DNA of 64,000 bases, from contig NZ_JACSQD010000001.1 of NCBI RefSeq assembly GCF_014836775.1, positions 478,185 through 542,184 on the forward strand, in the 5' to 3' direction. The notes below the pieces were generated by a model. That model ran no database searches. It was not told the origin of the DNA and saw nothing but the letters and a program-made list of their open reading frames with translations. The stretch is from Arthrobacter gallicola. Its GTDB lineage: Bacteria; Actinomycetota; Actinomycetes; Actinomycetales; Micrococcaceae. The position numbers were made by a program, and so were the translations under genes. Each line of letters begins with the position of its first letter. The stretch's first letter is position 1. Positions 63,292 to 64,000 of the stretch are shown here, piece after piece.

Positions 63292-64000
63292 TTACGGGGC
63301 AGCCGTACCGCTTCCGCCCTGCTCTCCGGAGACCGGAGAGACGGTTCCGGCCGTGGGGACAGCAGTCTGCGTGCCTTGCACCGGACCGGAAGCGGGGCGT
63401 TCTTCACTGCCCCTGGCATCGGGCAGGAAGTCGCCAAGAGCCGAGCCCACGCCGCGCAGCGCCTCACCGAGCTCGCTCGGAATGATCCACACCTTGTTGG
63501 ATGTGCCTTCCGCGAGCTTCGGGAGTGTCTGGAGGTACTGGTAAGCGAGGAGCTTCTGGTCCGGGTTGCCCTTGTGAATGGCTTCGAAGACTTTCTGGAT
63601 CGCCTGGGATTCACCGTCAGCACGCAGGATTGCTGCCTTGGCATCGCCTTCGGCGGCCAGGATGGCGGCCTGCCGGCGGCCTTCTGCCGTGAGGATCTGA
63701 GATTGCTTGGTTCCTTCGGCCGTCAGGATGGTGGCGCGGCGTTCACGCTCGGCCCGCATCTGCTTCTCCATCGAATCCTGGATGGACAGGGGCGGCTCGA
63801 TTGCTTTCAGCTCCACCCGCGAGACCCGGATGCCCCATCGGCCCGTTGCCTCGTCCAGGACACCGCGGAGCTGGCCGTTGATCCGGTCACGCGAGGTGAG
63901 GGCCTCTTCGAGGTTCAACCCGCCGACGACGTTGCGCAGCGTGGTTGTGGTGAGCTGTTCAACGGCGTGGATGTAATTGGCGATCTCATAGGTCGCCGCC
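63292..64000 (-). CDS. SPFH/Band 7 (stomatin-like) protein, 5' end outside window
   Basis: The frame is open to the right edge, so this is the C-terminal portion (about 235 residues). It shows EIANYIHAVEQLTTTTLRN, GRWGIRVSRVELKAIEPP and the helical repeat EKQMRAERERRATILTAEG with further AEG repeats, all typical of stomatin/prohibitin family proteins that scaffold membrane proteases. The C-terminus is a Pro/Gly/Ser-rich tail. A TTG at 63918 inside the frame is not the true start, because the family sequence continues upstream. Confidence 0.9.
   Translation of the reverse strand, partial: AATYEIANYIHAVEQLTTTTLRNVVGGLNLEEALTSRDRINGQLRGVLDEATGRWGIRVSRVELKAIEPPLSIQDSMEKQMRAERERRATILTAEGTKQSQILTAEGRRQAAILAAEGDAKAAILRADGESQAIQKVFEAIHKGNPDQKLLAYQYLQTLPKLAEGTSNKVWIIPSELGEALRGVGSALGDFLPDARGSEERPASGPVQGTQTAVPTAGTVSPVSGEQGGSGTAAP

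Overview
This is a 64 kb piece of a high-GC actinobacterial chromosome, most likely from the Micrococcaceae (Arthrobacter-like). Four things support that: mycothiol synthesis (mshC), a complete Pup-proteasome locus, the RNA polymerase-binding protein RbpA, and a single fused PafBC regulator of the kind known from Arthrobacter (mycobacteria have separate pafB and pafC). The gene order from uppP/mshC through trmI, arc, dop, pup, prcB, prcA, pafA, pafBC, tatA, tatC and helY to a polyprenol-phosphate mannosyltransferase and rbpA is a conserved actinobacterial core. I see no insertion sequence, prophage, integrase or CRISPR array, so this is ordinary chromosome rather than an island.

Layout. 0-2 kb: biotin ECF transporter bioY-bioM-bioN, with a pair of imperfect palindromes upstream. 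2-10.7 kb: ABC-F ATPase, a SURF1/DUF3099 operon, two SDR reductases, serB, a lone ABC ATPase, a TauE/SafE permease and a SpoU-type RNA methyltransferase. 10.8-17.4 kb: lipoprotein, ribosomal protein L31 (type B), a lipoate ligase with unusual domain order, a cupin, PepN-type aminopeptidase and a YeiH-type permease. 17.4-24.4 kb: a P2-type cation ATPase, an SDR with a zinc knuckle, and divergent glgC/glgA for glycogen or maltose-1-phosphate synthesis. 24.4-31 kb: a fatty-acid module (acyl-CoA oxidase family, TetR, thiolase, FabG4-like reductase, MaoC dehydratase) around one palindromic operator. 31-38.5 kb: kynureninase, UspA, an APC permease, a CNNM-type protein, tRNA-Leu(GAG), an M20 peptidase and an acyl-CoA dehydrogenase. 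38.5-44.8 kb: small conserved proteins, uppP, mshC, a PAC2 protein, a site-2 protease and trmI. 44.9-56.6 kb: the Pup-proteasome system with two FKBP isomerases, PafBC and Tat translocase genes. 56.7-64 kb: helY, an amidohydrolase, a 490-base non-coding stretch with a strong promoter, the mannosyltransferase, rbpA and the 3' part of an SPFH-domain gene.

How the genes work together. ARC unfolds pupylated proteins for the PrcAB 20S proteasome. Dop deamidates the C-terminal Gln of Pup (and removes Pup from substrates), and PafA ligates Pup to lysines. PafBC is the DNA-damage regulator encoded next to them. The fatty-acid module carries thiolase, 3-ketoacyl reductase, dehydratase and acyl-CoA oxidase/dehydrogenase activities and looks controlled by its own TetR.

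The most noteworthy signals are small ones. A TANNNT -10 element sits 6-8 bases before the start codon of at least a dozen genes, implying leaderless transcripts. A 14-codon leaderless mini-ORF overlaps the site-2 protease start. The TetR operator is built from the two divergent -10 boxes. In-frame 18-base tandem duplications multiply the stop codons of two neighbouring genes, helY and the amidohydrolase. A SigR-like promoter lies before rbpA, and the gap before the mannosyltransferase may encode a structured RNA.
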